Shown here: piece after piece, positions 40,413 to 48,521 of the stretch
Layout of the letters: each line of letters opens with the position of its first letter
How positions within the stretch are numbered: the stretch's first letter is position 1
Assembly (NCBI GenBank): GCA_910587915.1
Contig: CAJUOB010000003.1
Location: 62,001 to 126,000 of the forward strand
From: an uncultured Muribaculaceae bacterium
GTDB lineage: Bacteria; Bacteroidota; Bacteroidia; Bacteroidales; Muribaculaceae
DNA: 64,000 nt
Direction of reading: 5' to 3'
The notes under the pieces: generated by a model
Seen by the model: only the letters and a program-made list of their open reading frames with translations
Database searches by the model: none
Told to the model about the DNA's origin: nothing
Program-made: the position numbers and the translations under genes

Positions 40413-43139
40413 ATGAAACGACTCTTAACCGTATTCATCGTTCTGTGGTTGGCTCAGGCTGTGGCCTTTGCCGCCGGAGCGACTCTAAATTGTAAAGGAA
40501 CGGTGGTCGACGAGGAAGGCGAACCCGTTATCGGCGCCAGCGTCGTCATAACAGGTGGACGTGCCTTGGCCACGACCGACTTCGACGGCAAGTTCGATGT
40601 CAAGGTCCCCGAAGGCACCGCTTCGCTCACCATCAGCTACGTGGGCTATGAGCCCAAGGTGGCTCCCGCAAAGGCCGACATGGGCACTATCAAGCTCACC
40701 CCGTCGACCGAAGCACTTCAGGACGTGGTGGTGACACAGTCACTGGCACGTACCCGCCAGACTCCTGTGGCTCTGTCGCAGGTCAACAAGGCCGAGATCG
40801 ATGTGAAGCTCGGCACACAGGAACTCCCTGAAATCCTCAACACTACTCCCGGCGTGTGGGCTACCAAGGATGGCGGCGGCTTCGGCGATGCCAAAATCAA
40901 CATGCGCGGCTTCCAGAGCGCCAATGTGGCTGTGATGGTCAACGGTATTCCCGTGAACGACATGGAAGGCGGATGGGTGTACTGGAGCAACTGGGCCGGT
41001 CTTGGCGACGTCGCTTCCAATATCCAGACCCAGCGCGGTCTCGGTGCGGCAGTTCTTTCCGCTCCTTCGATCGGTGGTACCATCAACATCACCACTACAA
41101 GCCTCGACGCCGAGAAGGGCGGCAGCGTGTGGTACGGAATGGGTAACGACGGTATGAACAACATGGGCATCAAGCTCTCGACCGGTCTGATGAAGAACGG
41201 ATGGGCTATCACAGTGCTCGGCTCGCACAAGTATGGCGACGGCTACATACAGGGCACCGACTTCAAGGCCTACAACTACTTTGTGAACATCTCCAAGCGA
41301 ATCAACGACAAGCATCAGCTTTCTCTTACCGCCTTCGGCGCTCCGCAGACTCACAACAAGCGCGGCAACAAGGACGGACTCTCCATCATCAACTATCAGG
41401 AGTATGCAAAGGACTGGATGGGTGCCGAAAGCCCCTACAAGTACAATGCCACCTTCGGTTACGACCGTCATGGCAAAGTACGCTCCTCCAACCGCAACAC
41501 CTACCACAAGCCTCAGATTTCGCTCGCACACATATGGCAGATCGACAAGAAATCGAGCCTTTCTACCACAGCCTATGTATCGCTCGCCAAGGGTGGCGGT
41601 TACGCCGGCCAGGGCCGCAGCACATACAAAGGACAGAGCCTGAGCAACTCCAGCTGGTACGGCGCTACCAACGGTAAGGCTAATACTCTTTTCCGCTGCC
41701 CCGACGGTACATTCGACTATGCCGCCATCCAGGAAATGAACATGGCCAGCGAGACCGGTTCTAACATGGTGATGAGCGAGAGCAACAACTCGCATAACTG
41801 GTACGGCCTCGTGTCGACCTATCAGAACAGCTTCTTCGACAAGAAACTCAACATCCTCGCCGGTATCGACCTCCGCTACTACGTAGGATTCCACAACAAC
41901 AAGATTATCGATCTCTACGACGGCGAATACTACATGGACGACAGCTCGCGTAAGAACGTGAAGGCTGCCAACAATGCCGCTGCTGCCGACCCCAACTGGC
42001 GATATGAGAAACTCGGTGTGGGCGACGTTGTGTACCGCGACTATATCGGCTACACCCAGCAGGAAGGTATCTACGCACAGGCCGAGTATACCCTCGACAA
42101 AAAGCTCACTTTCGTGCTCTCCGGATCGCTCAGCAACACCGGCTACAAGCGTAAGGATAAATTCTACTACGACGAGGCTCACGGCACAACTCCGTGGTAT
42201 AGCTTCTGGGGCGGAACTGCAAAATTCGGTGTGAACTACAACATCGACCGCCACAACAATGTGTTCGCCAACATAGGCTACATCAGCCGTGCTCCATTCT
42301 TCGCCAACGGCGTGTTCCTGCAGCAGGCCACATCGAATGCCACCAACCCCGACCCCGTGAACGAGAAGGTGTTCTCCGTTGAGGCCGGCTATAACTTCCG
42401 CAGCCGCATGTTCTCGGCCACTGTGAATGCCTACTATACCAAGTGGCTCGACAAAACCATGGTACGTGGCGGTACAATCGAACTCGGCGAACATGCCGGC
42501 GACCGCTATGCGATGAACCTCACCGGCGTCGACGCCCGCCACATGGGTGTGGAGGTGAACTGTACTTTCGTGCCCGCCAAGTGGGTTGAAATCACCGGTA
42601 TGCTCTCGCTCGGAAACTACCAGTGGGACAGCAACGCCAAGGGTTACTTCTACAATCAGCTCGGTCAGCCCCTCAAAAATAGCGCCGGCGACCTCGCTTC
42701 CGGAGTGCTTGCCGAAGACCACGCCTGGGGTATCCTCAATCAGAAGGGTATAAAGGTCGGTGGCTCGGCTCAGACTACCGCTGCTCTCGGTGCAACCTTC
42801 AAGCCTTTCCAGGGCTTCCGCATCGGTGCCGACTGGAAGGTGAGCGACCGCAACTACTCCGACTACTCCATCAGCGCTCCTTCGTTCAACAGCACTGTCG
42901 ACGTTCACAAGCCCTGGCGTATTCCCTGGGGACAGCAGCTCGACCTCAACGCTTCCTATCGCTTCGATATCGGCGGTGTGCAGGCCACTCTCTATGGCAA
43001 CGTGCACAACCTCTTCAACTACAACTACGTGGTTGACGCCTGGAGCAATAGCGCCGAAGACGCTACCTGGGAAAATATCTACGGTGTATTCTACTCCTTC
43101 GGACGCACCTATTCAGTGAAGCTTCGCATAAACTTCTAA
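40413..43139 (+). CDS. TonB-dependent receptor with carboxypeptidase-regulatory-like domain
   Basis: A 908-aa outer-membrane receptor: signal peptide (about 1-21), regulatory-like domain (about 25-105, LNCKGTVVDEEGEPVIGASV), a TonB-box region DVVVTQSLAR, a plug with LPEILNTTPGVWATKDGGGFGDAKINMRGF and VMVNGIPVNDMEGGWVYWSNWAGL, then the barrel ending TYSVKLRINF. It is not a SusC-type protein (shorter plug, no SusD next to it) and is paired with a large surface lipoprotein starting 19 nt later. The substrate is unknown; the receptor subclass is common in Bacteroidetes for glycan or peptide uptake. Confidence 0.93.
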   Translation: MKRLLTVFIVLWLAQAVAFAAGATLNCKGTVVDEEGEPVIGASVVITGGRALATTDFDGKFDVKVPEGTASLTISYVGYEPKVAPAKADMGTIKLTPSTEALQDVVVTQSLARTRQTPVALSQVNKAEIDVKLGTQELPEILNTTPGVWATKDGGGFGDAKINMRGFQSANVAVMVNGIPVNDMEGGWVYWSNWAGLGDVASNIQTQRGLGAAVLSAPSIGGTINITTTSLDAEKGGSVWYGMGNDGMNNMGIKLSTGLMKNGWAITVLGSHKYGDGYIQGTDFKAYNYFVNISKRINDKHQLSLTAFGAPQTHNKRGNKDGLSIINYQEYAKDWMGAESPYKYNATFGYDRHGKVRSSNRNTYHKPQISLAHIWQIDKKSSLSTTAYVSLAKGGGYAGQGRSTYKGQSLSNSSWYGATNGKANTLFRCPDGTFDYAAIQEMNMASETGSNMVMSESNNSHNWYGLVSTYQNSFFDKKLNILAGIDLRYYVGFHNNKIIDLYDGEYYMDDSSRKNVKAANNAAAADPNWRYEKLGVGDVVYRDYIGYTQQEGIYAQAEYTLDKKLTFVLSGSLSNTGYKRKDKFYYDEAHGTTPWYSFWGGTAKFGVNYNIDRHNNVFANIGYISRAPFFANGVFLQQATSNATNPDPVNEKVFSVEAGYNFRSRMFSATVNAYYTKWLDKTMVRGGTIELGEHAGDRYAMNLTGVDARHMGVEVNCTFVPAKWVEITGMLSLGNYQWDSNAKGYFYNQLGQPLKNSAGDLASGVLAEDHAWGILNQKGIKVGGSAQTTAALGATFKPFQGFRIGADWKVSDRNYSDYSISAPSFNSTVDVHKPWRIPWGQQLDLNASYRFDIGGVQATLYGNVHNLFNYNYVVDAWSNSAEDATWENIYGVFYSFGRTYSVKLRINF

Positions 43140-43158
43140 AAGCAGATTACCGACTACA

Positions 43159-45141
43159 ATGAAAACCAATAAATATTTCCGCGCAATGCTCGCAGCCGCA
43201 CTCACCTGTGCGGCAACTGCCTGCGACGAAAACTCGTGGAACGATCATCTCGACGGCTTCGAGTCGGGCACCGACGAACCCAAGGAGAACGTCCAGACCA
43301 TCGAATATACTCTTACCGATGCCAACTACGCCACAATCGCAGGCCTTTCGGCCAATACTGCCCTTGCCGGCGAAGAAGGCGCTGCCGCTCTCAAGGCTGT
43401 CGGCACGCTCAAGCGTTTTTCGACCGATGCTCCGGCATCGAAGTATGTGCCTGCCTTCCTGAGCGACGCATCGTTCCCCTATTTCACGCTCACCAACGGC
43501 TCGTCGGTGAAGCTGACCTACCGTATGGCTCAGGACGAGCCCGAAGCCTACAAGGCTGCGCAGACCGTGCAGCAGTATGCTGTAACCGCTCAGGAATATC
43601 AGGAAAAAGTGTGGGCTTCCGAGGACTATGTGAATGCATTCGCACCCTCCAAGCAGCCCGCCGACTACCTGCCTGCTATCCTGGATGCCAACCTCGATCC
43701 GGCTGATGGCACATATGCAGTCGTATCGTACCTTATGGCTACACAGGAGCCCGTCTTCGGTGGTAGCGCTCCGGCCGAGCCTGTAGAAGTGTTCAACGCC
43801 AACCTTACCGATGAGGATGTGTACAATACTTTCACAGCCGACAATACCGTTCTTCCCGAAGGTCTTTCCTATGTATGGAGCTATGGTGGCGCCAACTACG
43901 GTGCAAAAGCCTCCGCTTATGCCAACGGCACAAATTTCGATGCCGAGGCATGGCTCATATCGCCGGCTATCGACCTCTCGGCTTTTGCCGACGCCACACT
44001 TACCTACGACCAGGCCACTAACTTCTTCAGCTCCCTCGACGTGCTGCCCGACCAGGCAGCCGTGTATGTCCGCGAGAAAGGTGGTGAATGGGTGAAGCTC
44101 AATCCTCAATATCCTACTTCGCTTAGCTGGACTTTTGTTAGCTCCGGCGACATCGACCTCTCCGACTTTGCCGGTAAGGTTATCGAAATCGGATTCTGCT
44201 TCCGTTCCACTTCTGTCAAGTCGGGTACTTGGGAAGTGAAGAATATCGTTGTGATGGCTACTCCCGCAGCCCGCTCCTCGCGTGCTGCTATAAGTGTGCC
44301 CACCGAAGCCCGCAATGCTGTCTATTGCTATGCCAACAATGCATGGACTGCAGCCGGCCGCGACTTCGCGGTACTCCAGCCTGCCGACTATGCTGCCATG
44401 GGTCAGACTTACAATAACCTTTCGGCTGCAGAACCTTACCTGTCGAAATATCTCAACATCAACTATGCTTATGCCTCCGAAGGCGACATCAAGTATGTAT
44501 ACTGGCTCAAGTACACCTCGGGCAGCGGCACTGCATATGAATGCTCGGCCTACAAGTACGACGGCACTGCATGGGGCGCCGACAACTTCACCGTCGAGGA
44601 GACAAATCAGTTCGTGATGACCGGTGGCAAGTGGATGTACGATCCCAACGTCACAATCACATTGCCCGCCGGCAAGGGTCAGGAACTCAGCACGCTCTAC
44701 TTCCAGGCATGCGTCGACTGGGTATATGAGCACATCTGCAAGCCTCTTGGCGATACCGATATCAAGAGCGGTAAGTTCTATATCTCTTCCTATGGTAACA
44801 ACGAGTACTACTCCGGTACTTCGGCTTATCAGGGTAACGTAGACCTTCGCGCAAGCTCCGCGCAGGCTCAGTATCCCGCCGAATATGGCTCTATGTCGGA
44901 TGAAGAGATTATAAACCTCGAGAAGAAGCGCTTCATGTTCGAGGTTATGCCCGGTGCTCTTGGCATGCTCCATCCCGATGCCAAGCCCATCGAAGGCCTC
45001 GAAGTACTCTACACCGTCAACTTCGGTGTGTACAACGGCTCATCGACTGTCACCGAGACCGCTGTATTCAAGGTTGTCGGTCAGGGCAAGTTCGAGCCTG
45101 TGAGCTGCACATGGTGGCCCGACGGAAAACTCCCCGAATAA
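43159..45141 (+). CDS. Surface lipoprotein paired with TonB receptor (choice-of-anchor J / DUF5017-like)
   Basis: A 660-aa lipoprotein (MKTNKYFRAMLAAALTCAATAC, then DENSWNDHLDGF). Residues about 40-215 are an alpha/beta region with TLTDANYATIAGL; about 215-375 form a jelly-roll of the choice-of-anchor J or DUF5017 type (EAWLISPAIDLSAFADATLTYDQ..WEVKNIVV); the C-terminal 280 residues form a separate beta-rich domain. It follows the TonB receptor directly and a terminator closes the pair, so it is probably the ligand-binding surface partner. Domain names are my pattern reading. Confidence 0.8.
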   Translation: MKTNKYFRAMLAAALTCAATACDENSWNDHLDGFESGTDEPKENVQTIEYTLTDANYATIAGLSANTALAGEEGAAALKAVGTLKRFSTDAPASKYVPAFLSDASFPYFTLTNGSSVKLTYRMAQDEPEAYKAAQTVQQYAVTAQEYQEKVWASEDYVNAFAPSKQPADYLPAILDANLDPADGTYAVVSYLMATQEPVFGGSAPAEPVEVFNANLTDEDVYNTFTADNTVLPEGLSYVWSYGGANYGAKASAYANGTNFDAEAWLISPAIDLSAFADATLTYDQATNFFSSLDVLPDQAAVYVREKGGEWVKLNPQYPTSLSWTFVSSGDIDLSDFAGKVIEIGFCFRSTSVKSGTWEVKNIVVMATPAARSSRAAISVPTEARNAVYCYANNAWTAAGRDFAVLQPADYAAMGQTYNNLSAAEPYLSKYLNINYAYASEGDIKYVYWLKYTSGSGTAYECSAYKYDGTAWGADNFTVEETNQFVMTGGKWMYDPNVTITLPAGKGQELSTLYFQACVDWVYEHICKPLGDTDIKSGKFYISSYGNNEYYSGTSAYQGNVDLRASSAQAQYPAEYGSMSDEEIINLEKKRFMFEVMPGALGMLHPDAKPIEGLEVLYTVNFGVYNGSSTVTETAVFKVVGQGKFEPVSCTWWPDGKLPE

Positions 45142-45163
45142 ATGTGAATATTCGATAATTCTG

Positions 45164-45189
45164 GAACCCCGGACCATTGTCCGGGGTTC
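45164..45189 (+). terminator. Intrinsic terminator after receptor/lipoprotein pair
   Basis: A perfect 11-bp stem GAACCCCGGAC/GTCCGGGGTTC with a CATT loop, followed by TTTAT. Confidence 0.85.
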
Positions 45190-45214
45190 TTTATAGAAAC
45201 AACTCTGGAATATC

Positions 45215-45766
45215 ATGAAAGTATACACCCGCACCGGCGATGCCGGCACTACATCGCTCGTAGGAGGCACCCGCGTGGCCAAAAACGACGCCCGCCTCGA
45301 AGCCTATGGCACAGCCGACGAACTAAACTCATGGCTCGGACTTTTGTGTGCGTCGTCGGCGATTCCCGACGCAGTCCGTGCACCGCTCCATAGCGCCATG
45401 AATCTTCTCTTCGACATAGGCGCCGCCCTTGCCACCGAGCCCGACTCCCGTTGGCAGCCGGCACCTTTCCCGGTCTCGGCCGTAGAATCGCTCGAGAGTG
45501 CCATCGATACACTCGAGGCGTCGCTTCCGCGCCACAACCGCTTCATTCTGCCGGGCGGACATCCCGATGCGGCCCGCGCCAATATCGCGCGAACGGTGGC
45601 CCGGCGTTGCGAGCGGCGTGTCATCGATCTCCAGCAGACCGGAGTTGTGGTCGACCCCTGCATATTGAAATATATCAACCGTTTGAGCGACTTTCTGTTC
45701 GTTCTCGGCCGTGCTATAAATAATTTTAACGGCATAGAAGAAATATTTTGGGAGAAATCTTGTTAG
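45215..45766 (+). CDS. Cob(I)yrinic acid a,c-diamide adenosyltransferase, PduO type
   Basis: The enzyme transfers the adenosyl group of ATP to cobalt(I) corrinoids, making coenzyme B12. The N-terminal ATP-binding motif is clear (KVYTRTGDAGTTSLVGGTRVAKND), as are EAYGTADELNSWLGLL and the RTVARRCERRVI helix near the corrinoid site. Its 183 aa are the normal length for the PduO/MMAB type. No other cobalamin genes lie nearby, and no cobalamin riboswitch is visible upstream, so it probably serves salvage. Confidence 0.95.
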   Translation: MKVYTRTGDAGTTSLVGGTRVAKNDARLEAYGTADELNSWLGLLCASSAIPDAVRAPLHSAMNLLFDIGAALATEPDSRWQPAPFPVSAVESLESAIDTLEASLPRHNRFILPGGHPDAARANIARTVARRCERRVIDLQQTGVVVDPCILKYINRLSDFLFVLGRAINNFNGIEEIFWEKSC

Positions 45767-45790
45767 TATTCATGCAATGTCTTATCTTTG
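45760..45790 (+). promoter_or_regulatory. Promoter of the DUF2795 gene
   Basis: TTG (45760-45762), a 20-nt spacer and TATCTTTG (45783-45790). The transcript starts near 45797, which rules out the in-frame start at 45788 and supports ATG 45827. The -33 box overlaps the adenosyltransferase stop. Confidence 0.75.
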
Positions 45791-45826
45791 CGCACTTTTT
45801 TAGCAGAATATAACAACAAGACTCAT

Positions 45827-46048
45827 ATGTATTGGACACTCGAATTGGCCTCGAAGCTCGAGGACGCTCCCTGGCCCGCAACAAAAGACGAACTGATAGA
45901 CTACGCCATGCGTAGCGGATCCCCTATGGAAGTAATCGAAAACCTTCAGGAAATCGAAGACGAAGGCGATACCTACGAAAGCATCGAAGACATCTGGCCC
46001 GATTACCCCTCCAAAGAAGACTTCCTTTTCAACGAGGACGAATACTAA
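45827..46048 (+). CDS. Small acidic DUF2795 protein
   Basis: A 73-aa acidic protein, MYWTLELASKLEDAPWPATKDELIDYAMRSG..EVIENLQEIEDEGD, matching the DUF2795 family found in Bacteroidetes and others (helical, with PWPATKxELIxYAxRxGxPxxVxxNLxxL). It ends with an acidic segment and aromatic residues. The function is unknown. It has its own promoter and a very strong terminator, suggesting an abundant short message. Confidence 0.88.
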   Translation: MYWTLELASKLEDAPWPATKDELIDYAMRSGSPMEVIENLQEIEDEGDTYESIEDIWPDYPSKEDFLFNEDEY

Positions 46049-46062
46049 GCCACAGCGCTTAC

Positions 46063-46109
46063 AAAAAACGATTGGCGAGTTTGATCAAATAACTCGCCAA
46101 TCGTTTTTT
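46063..46109. terminator. 19-bp perfect bidirectional terminator
   Basis: AAAAAACGATTGGCGAGTT (46063-46081) pairs perfectly with 46091-46109 around a 9-nt loop, with A- and T-runs at the ends. It serves the DUF2795 gene and the convergent hxlR-type gene. Confidence 0.9.
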
Positions 46110-46129
46110 GATTGGATGTGGTGGGGATG

Positions 46130-46492
46130 TTAGCGTGGGGGGATATGGTTGAAGTTCTGGACGGCCCAGGATATGAGTTGGTTGAGCAGGGGCATCAGGC
46201 TTCTGCCGAGGTCGGTGAGCGAATACTCCACCCGCGGGGGGATTTCTGCGTATAGTTTGCGTGAAATCAACCCGTCAGCTTCGAGATTTTTGAGTGTATC
46301 GGATAGTACCTTGGGTGATATGTCGGGGATTGCTTTGCCGATGGCGTTGAAGCGTGTGGCTTCGTTCTCGGCAAGTACGCATAGCACAAGCATCGACCAT
46401 TTGCCCGAGAAGCGCGATATGACGTTTCTCACCGGGCAACTGGCGGTACAAGTGTATTTTTTCAAATTTTCTTCAATCTGCAAAGGCTTCAT
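46130..46492 (-). CDS. HxlR-family transcriptional regulator
   Basis: A 120-aa winged-helix regulator of the HxlR type: CPVRNVISRFSGKWSMLVLCVLAENEATRFNAIGKAIPDISPKVLSDTLKNLEADGLISRK, then EYSLTDLGRSL. A Cys close to the N-terminus (TCTASCPV) is common in redox- or aldehyde-sensing members, so thiol sensing is possible. I chose ATG 46492 since the upstream TTG lies inside the -7 box. It is divergent from a cupin gene, its most likely target. Confidence 0.92.
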   Translation of the reverse strand: MKPLQIEENLKKYTCTASCPVRNVISRFSGKWSMLVLCVLAENEATRFNAIGKAIPDISPKVLSDTLKNLEADGLISRKLYAEIPPRVEYSLTDLGRSLMPLLNQLISWAVQNFNHIPPR

Positions 46493-46495
46493 TTT

Positions 46496-46503
46496 CAAAA
46501 TTA
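46496..46503 (-). promoter_or_regulatory. -7 box of hxlR-type gene
   Basis: TAATTTTG on the minus strand lies 3 nt before ATG 46492, suggesting a leaderless or almost leaderless message. Confidence 0.5.
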
Positions 46504-46564
46504 GTTACTTTGGAGTAAGTGCCTTACGTTTTCGTAACGTCTTGCGACACTGATGTTTTTGCAT

Positions 46565-46572
46565 TAACTTTG
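46565..46572 (+). promoter_or_regulatory. -7 box of cupin gene
   Basis: TAACTTTG, facing away from the hxlR-type gene, with a leader of about 50 nt before ATG 46628. The roughly 60 bp between the two boxes are where an HxlR dimer would be expected to bind. Confidence 0.55.
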
Positions 46573-46627
46573 CGCTATCATAAAGAAAGCGGCTTACTGC
46601 CGCAAAGTTAGTGAAATTTTAAAGAAT

Positions 46628-47038
46628 ATGAGTGAAGTAAAAGTATTGAATCAGGGTGTTAAATTCGCCCATGCCTCGGTTGGCCAGTTGACATCTTTCG
46701 AAGGCAAGCAGTTCGTGAAAGATGCTACCGGTGCCACCTCTTGTGAGATATCGTTTGGAACTCTTCCCACGGGTGCGGCTGTACCTTTCTTCCACAGCCA
46801 TAAGGCAGATGAGGAAAACTATATCATTCTTTCAGGCCAAGGAATGTTTCAGGTCGACGATGAGGTTTTTGCCATCGGCGAGGGATCGGTGGTCCGGGTG
46901 GCAACTAATTGCGACCGTAACCTCAAATGTACTTCCGCCGAGCCGATGACATATATCTGCATACAGGCAAAGGAAGGTTCGCTCGACACCTATACTATGA
47001 CGGATGCTGAAATTACGGAGCGCGAGAACCGTCTCTAA
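46628..47038 (+). CDS. Single-domain cupin protein
   Basis: A 136-aa small beta-barrel protein with the cupin metal motif FFHSHKADEENYIILSGQGMFQVDDE (His-X-His and Glu, with a later His site replaced in the second motif region GEGSVVRVA). Such proteins are isomerases, oxygenases or binding proteins; the reaction is not evident. It is divergent from an HxlR-type regulator, a common pairing in stress or aldehyde responses. A terminator follows. Confidence 0.88.
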   Translation: MSEVKVLNQGVKFAHASVGQLTSFEGKQFVKDATGATSCEISFGTLPTGAAVPFFHSHKADEENYIILSGQGMFQVDDEVFAIGEGSVVRVATNCDRNLKCTSAEPMTYICIQAKEGSLDTYTMTDAEITERENRL

Positions 47039-47064
47039 CTCTATGGTTTGCACCGCTGCATATT

Positions 47065-47098
47065 AAGGCTTGGTTACTGCGTGTAATCAAGCTTTTTT
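47065..47098 (+). terminator. Intrinsic terminator after cupin gene
   Basis: The stem GCTTGGTTAC (47068-47077) with GTAATCAAGC (47083-47092), one G-T pair, a 5-nt loop and a run of T residues after. Confidence 0.75.
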
Positions 47099-47178
47099 AT
47101 TAGGCAACTGTGTGGTCGTAAGCAATCAATCCAATTGTAATTCTCCTCTTGGCACACGGCATCGATTGCCTCACTCAA

Positions 47179-47667
47179 TTAGAGGTCTGAAACGCAGCGT
47201 GTATAGTCGTCGATTTTTCCATCTTCGATTTTTATACGAGTCATGCCATTCCAACCCATATCTAAGTACGACACTACATACCATCCATCTCCAGTGGGCT
47301 CAATGCTGCATATCGTAGATTCGCCGTTTGAGCCGGGTTTGGAATCCTGTTCCATTGTTCTCAAGGCATAGTACGCATAGCATGGGCCATCCTCGCAGTC
47401 GAATTCATAGTCCGATTGTAGTTTTGTCAGTGCTTTCGTTGTGAAGTAATTCTCCGGGTTGTTATTTTCGGTGAGATCGGTGGCAAATACAAATTTTTCG
47501 TATACCGTAGTTATCAAATCGGTATAATCAGAATCGTTCACAGTTCGGCTCGAAGTCTGCTCCCGGTCGATCTGATTCACCGCATGATCCGCCGTAGCCG
47601 ATTCTGATTTGCATGAGATTATAGCCGCTGAAAGAAGCAGGAACGAGATTAAATGAGAAGGTTGCAT
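47179..47667 (-). CDS. Small lipoprotein of unknown function
   Basis: A 162-aa lipoprotein from ATG 47667: MQPSHLISFLLLSAAIISC gives a lipobox with Cys19. The mature protein starts with a Ser/Asp-rich linker; a helix (DLITTVYEKFVFATD) and a beta region (WYVVSYLDMGWNGMTRIKIEDGKI) follow, a layout like DUF3828-type small proteins. The longer frame start at 47697 would hide the signal. The 5' end of this gene has a diverged second copy at 50355-50399. Function unknown. Confidence 0.75.
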   Translation of the reverse strand: MQPSHLISFLLLSAAIISCKSESATADHAVNQIDREQTSSRTVNDSDYTDLITTVYEKFVFATDLTENNNPENYFTTKALTKLQSDYEFDCEDGPCYAYYALRTMEQDSKPGSNGESTICSIEPTGDGWYVVSYLDMGWNGMTRIKIEDGKIDDYTRCVSDL

Positions 47668-47674
47668 TGGTTTG
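47630..47674. repeat. 45-bp segment duplicated at 50355-50399, copy 1
   Basis: It covers the start codon and signal-peptide codons of the lipoprotein gene. About 40 of 45 bases agree with the second copy, in the same orientation. Confidence 0.65.
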
Positions 47675-47701
47675 TTCAAAGATTTTAGTTCAAGCAATAG
47701 G

Positions 47702-48343
47702 TTATGGATATATTTGTTTGTATGGAGCCCTAAGCTCTATGAGGTCCCGCATCCGGTGAAGACTTATATATGGACTCCTGTTTTTCAGGTATCTAAGGAC
47801 TATCGTTTCTGCATAAAACAATTCCTCTGTAAACGATGAAAATACCTTGCCATTATCACAAGCCTCTCGAACTAACTTATTCTGTGCATCCATAAACTTT
47901 TGGTCATCTTTTATCTTGGGTTCAAGAATAAAAGCGATGTCAATATCTCCGAAATCATTAGCGTTACAATCAAGATAGCTTCCAAATACAAACAGTTGCT
48001 TTACACTATATAGGAATGTACTGTCAGAATTAATTTCTTCAACTCTATCCATAAATTTTCGGAAGAGCATGTCTGCTTTTTCTTTATTAAGACGTTTCAC
48101 AAATTTAATCTGAGCTAGGGCATTACCTTTTATTGTGACAACATATTTATCCGAAGTTTTATTCGCGATAAATCCTTGGCTGATTAAATCGTCGCATAGG
48201 CATTTAGCAGAGCTAACCGATATTTTGAAATATTGTTGTACGGTCGCAATCGAAAATTCCGCTGGAGTACGATATCGTCTAAAGAAATCTCGGATACTCT
48301 TTATCGGAATATTCGCGATAGTTGTGTGTTTGTCTATTTTCAT
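47702..48343 (-). CDS. Winged-helix plus minimal nucleotidyltransferase-like protein
   Basis: A 213-aa protein. Residues about 25-85 are a winged-helix region (TVQQYFKISVSSAKCLCDDLISQGFI). Residues about 115-213 carry a nucleotidyltransferase motif, VFGSYLDCNANDFGDIDIAFIL, with the GS and D-I-D residues of the MNT/KNTase fold. Minimal nucleotidyltransferases often pair with HEPN proteins as toxin-antitoxin modules, but no HEPN gene is next to it; here the DNA-binding part is fused instead. The DNA is AT-rich, suggesting acquisition. Function unknown; nucleotide transfer to a protein or RNA is possible. Confidence 0.75.
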   Translation of the reverse strand: MKIDKHTTIANIPIKSIRDFFRRYRTPAEFSIATVQQYFKISVSSAKCLCDDLISQGFIANKTSDKYVVTIKGNALAQIKFVKRLNKEKADMLFRKFMDRVEEINSDSTFLYSVKQLFVFGSYLDCNANDFGDIDIAFILEPKIKDDQKFMDAQNKLVREACDNGKVFSSFTEELFYAETIVLRYLKNRSPYISLHRMRDLIELRAPYKQIYP

Positions 48344-48521
48344 AATTTTGTAATGCTAATCTTTGTTTTAATCTAACTGGGCGTCGGCTTGCTTTAATAC
48401 GAAGGCCGTATGTTTATTATCTTGTTAAGACTCTTGTTAATCTTGAAAGTTGTAAATTGGTGTAATTTAGTTTGTTATGATGCTGTTCTTGTGAATTTAA
48501 CAATTTTTCCTTGTGAAGTGT

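Noticed and set aside
40740..43007. 755-codon open frame on the minus strand opposite the TonB receptor
   Set aside because: It lacks a promoter, and its residues are a repetitive Val/Gly/Glu-rich shadow caused by codon bias in the sense gene, which has clear receptor motifs.
43147..44973. 608-codon open frame on the minus strand opposite the surface lipoprotein gene
   Set aside because: Same reason: the sense strand has a lipobox and domain pattern; the antisense frame has none.
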